From Panagrolaimus kolymaensis (lineage: Eukaryota > Nematoda > Chromadorea > Rhabditida > Panagrolaimidae): a DNA stretch of 64,000 nt. The stretch is taken from the NCBI GenBank assembly GCA_028622995.1, contig JAJQJQ010000023.1:682001-746000 (forward strand), in the 5' to 3' direction. The translations under genes were made by a program, and so were the position numbers. The notes under the pieces are model-generated. The model was not told the DNA's origin, ran no database searches, and saw only the letters and a list, made by a program, of their open reading frames with translations. How positions within the stretch are numbered: position 1 is the stretch's first letter; the number at the start of each line of letters is the position of its first letter. Shown here one piece after another: positions 62,023 through 64,000 of this stretch.

Positions 62023-62135
62023 GAATAAAAGAAATTTTAGAGACGTTAACAAACAATAAAGAAAAAATCCAATTAGTTGAAGCCGCACCTTGTTTGATCA
62101 ATGATAATGATATTGCCATGTTTTTACTACAAAAG
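62023..62135 (+). other. Possible orphan exon upstream of the transporter gene
   Basis: Between an AG at 62,021-62,022 and a GTTAGT at 62,136 the frame reads IKEILETLTNNKEKIQLVEA, then APCLINDNDIAMFLLQK. This looks like real protein rather than chance. If the donor is not used the frame stops about 20 nt later. It could be an upstream exon of the next gene, the last exon of another gene, or a relic. Confidence 0.3.
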
Positions 62136-62246
62136 GTTAGTTTTAGAAGCTTTTAAAGAGTTTTATACAACAGATAAAAATTTAATTTAAAGCCTATATA
62201 AATACTTTTGAGCGCTACCTTTTTTTTATTGTCATTTTTTATAGTC

Positions 62247-64000
62247 ATGCTTTTTAAACTTATTTTAATTCTTTTTCTAGCAAGCCATTTTAGTGCTGCA
62301 AATAAATTATCACCAGCTAAAAGCCATGTTTTTTCTAACACAGATTGTGATTCCATTCACGCTCCATTAACCAACTGCGCCTATTATATTTTTATTTCTC
62401 AAGAATTTGTAACTTCTGAATGTGCTGAAAAACATACAGTAAGTTTTTAGCAATCACCACTGAAAATTAAATTAATTGTTTTTTTGTCGAAATAAGGAAA
62501 GGGTTTTTGACTGAAAATGTCCAGGACGAATGACGCGCAAAAAAGTTGCAGATTTTTTTCCATTATTCTCTTCTTATTTTTAATTGTAAAAATCATTTTC
62601 AAGCTTTACAGATTGAACAATTTGCAAATTATTTTCTTCAAAATATTTCATCTGATGGAGCTAATGTTTGGGGTATTAGAGATTTTGGTGGTGGTTCAAG
62701 CCAAGAATGGTGCAATGTTCGAAGTCGAGGAAATAAAGCAGATTTTCAATATCTTTTAAATCAATTCCTCAACTTTCCCGGGTGCAGTGTTACTCCAGGA
62801 GATGCATCTTTTACCGAGTATGTCATCAAGCAAATTCAGCATTGTTAATAATATGTCTTGTTTTTAGCCCATTACAAGATTTGCTAAACATTACTCAAGT
62901 ATTCCCAAATATTGCTGTGTTCTTTCAAGGAGATACAACGTAAACTAATAAAAAAAAAAGTATACCATAATCCATAGTATTTATATTTTAGCACCATTAG
63001 CGATCTCCCTAATGCAATGTCATTGGCTCAACAAATTGCAAATAATTATCCATTAATATATGTATGGGATATTTCTGAGACAGGAGATAGCACTGGATTA
63101 TTTACAACACTAACAGGAAATCAGCCTGGACGTATTATTCGAAGCAGCAATGATCTTAATTCCATTATTTCAATCGCTAATCAACAATTGTTTGGTGATT
63201 TTGTAAATGTTGGTTGTGGATCTTCGCCATTCACCCAACCAACACCAAGTACGTTTTTTAATTTTTATTAAATAAATTAAAGCTGGATTTTTAGAATTAG
63301 AAAATTTTTTTAGAACAATTCCAATTCATTTTTATTCCAATCATTCATATGAAAGTGTTGTAGCTTTTCGATGTAAAGATGCATATTATTGTGTAGTGAT
63401 TTCACCCGAAAATGAAACAACAATCATACAACTTTCAGAAGAAAATAATTTTACGACTACCGTGGAAGTTGTGGTATTTGCAAAATTTTTAGGGTTCAAT
63501 GAATTGGAAGTTGTTATAAATGATTCGGTGTAAGTTTCAAACATCGAATTGCCAAGCAACATATCGGCTTTTGTAGCTCCTGTGCCACTAATTTTTGATT
63601 GGTAAAATTATTTTTTTAGAATCTTCCAATACAAACTTACAATTCTTCGATCGGATTACGAACACATGATTGCTCGAGCCTTTACTCTTGTCACAACAAT
63701 ATTCATATTTTTTGTAACATTTTTAATGGGTACTCAACTTTCCATTGATTGCATATGGGAAATTCTTAAACGCCCTATAGGTCCATTGACGGGATTCTTC
63801 TGTCAATTTGGAATTATGCCTTTAGTTGCATTTGGTTTAGCTAAAACCATTTTACCAGCAGAAGATAAAGCATTGCAGTTTTCACTTTTTGCTGCTGGAT
63901 GTTCTCCCGGTGGAGGGAAATCATCATTTTGGACTATCATATTCAATGGAAATTTGGATTTATCAGTGGCGATGACATTGACACAGACTATTGGAGCTAT
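62247..64000 (+). CDS. Secreted VWA-like module joined to SLC10 (sodium/bile acid symporter) carrier, 3' end outside window
   Basis: Exons 62247-62438, 62612-62817, 62868-62939, 62992-63248, 63295-63529, and 63620 past the window end, all in phase. A signal peptide starts MLFKLILILFLASHFSA. The next 270 residues resemble a von Willebrand A domain: ANVWGIRDFGGGSSQEW early, NIAVFFQGD and LIYVWDISETGDS later, closing IIRSSNDLNSIISIANQQLF. A beta-rich extracellular segment follows, with NHS, NET and NFT glycosylation sites. Exon 6 is clearly SLC10/SBF: FVTFLMGTQLS, a GPLTGFFCQFGIMPL helix, and the hallmark AAGCSPGGGKSSFWTIIFNG. SLC10 proteins carry bile acids or other organic anions with sodium. 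Exon 4 can instead read through to a stop at 63,269-63,271, giving a secreted VWA protein alone; no start Met for the carrier is visible in exon 5. Confidence 0.75.

Larger units (their letters stand above)
58454..62246. other. Long AT-rich intergenic region
   Basis: Between divergently oriented genes: the RGK-like gene starts at 58,453 on minus and the transporter gene at 62,247 on plus. Homopolymer-rich, with a purine-rich stretch near 58,970-59,420 and an ATATATATAT tract near 59,180. Two possible orphan exons (60,480-60,671 and 62,023-62,135) are listed separately. No tRNA or other RNA gene was recognised. Confidence 0.5.

Noticed and set aside
54381..62246. tRNA or other structured RNA genes in the long non-coding stretches
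   Set aside because: I looked for tRNA B-box-like GGTTCGAATCC motifs and clear stem-loops and found none convincing.

Overview
ORGANISM. The window looks like an AT-rich eukaryotic nuclear genome, most likely a nematode. Genes carry many short introns (mostly 45-190 nt) with GTAAG/GTATG donors and TTTTAG/TTTTCAG acceptors without a long pyrimidine tract. The proteins are eukaryotic: an ING-type PHD protein, Brr2, HIG1, an RGK GTPase and an SLC10 carrier. The species is not determined; a clade IV nematode is only my guess. LAYOUT. (1) About 1-26,815 is one uninterrupted satellite array of a 137-bp monomer (about 196 units) with a 134-bp variant and several larger block duplications; the window starts inside it. 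(2) 27,017-31,279 (+) is a 17-exon gene for a 967-aa protein: an acidic disordered N-terminus and a C-terminal protein kinase domain. (3) About 31,860-50,035 is a large inverted duplication. The left arm (about 31,860-37,490, genes on -) and right arm (about 44,170-50,035, genes on +) carry the same three genes: an ING/PHD protein, an unrecognised 179-aa protein and a Pro/Lys-rich tail-membrane protein with an in-frame TGA. The ING gene is intact on the right; on the left a 494-bp hAT-like element with perfect 8-bp target duplications interrupts it. The middle gene has a 1-nt frameshift on the left. The roughly 6.7-kb spacer holds a Lys/Pro-rich secreted or anchored protein, a relic of a tyrosine kinase tail (a second copy lies at 31.5 kb), a Brr2 helicase copy with a huge internal deletion, and a 5'-truncated copy of a FAM162-like gene whose complete version is at 50.4 kb. 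(4) 50,404-51,892 (+) holds the complete FAM162-like gene and a HIG1-domain gene, both probably mitochondrial membrane proteins. (5) 52,694-58,453 (-) is an RGK-like small GTPase with a 3.9-kb first intron. (6) 58,454-62,246 is long AT-rich sequence with two possible orphan exons. (7) 62,247 to the window end (+) is a secreted VWA-like module whose splice phases run on into an SLC10 transporter. HOW IT FITS. There is no operon-like pathway. The main theme is a rearranging locus beside a large satellite: inverted segmental duplication followed by different decay in each arm (transposon, frameshift, indels), plus partial copies of genes whose parents lie outside the window (Brr2, a tyrosine kinase). 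All exon models were built by hand from splice signals and codon phase; no transcript or database search was used.
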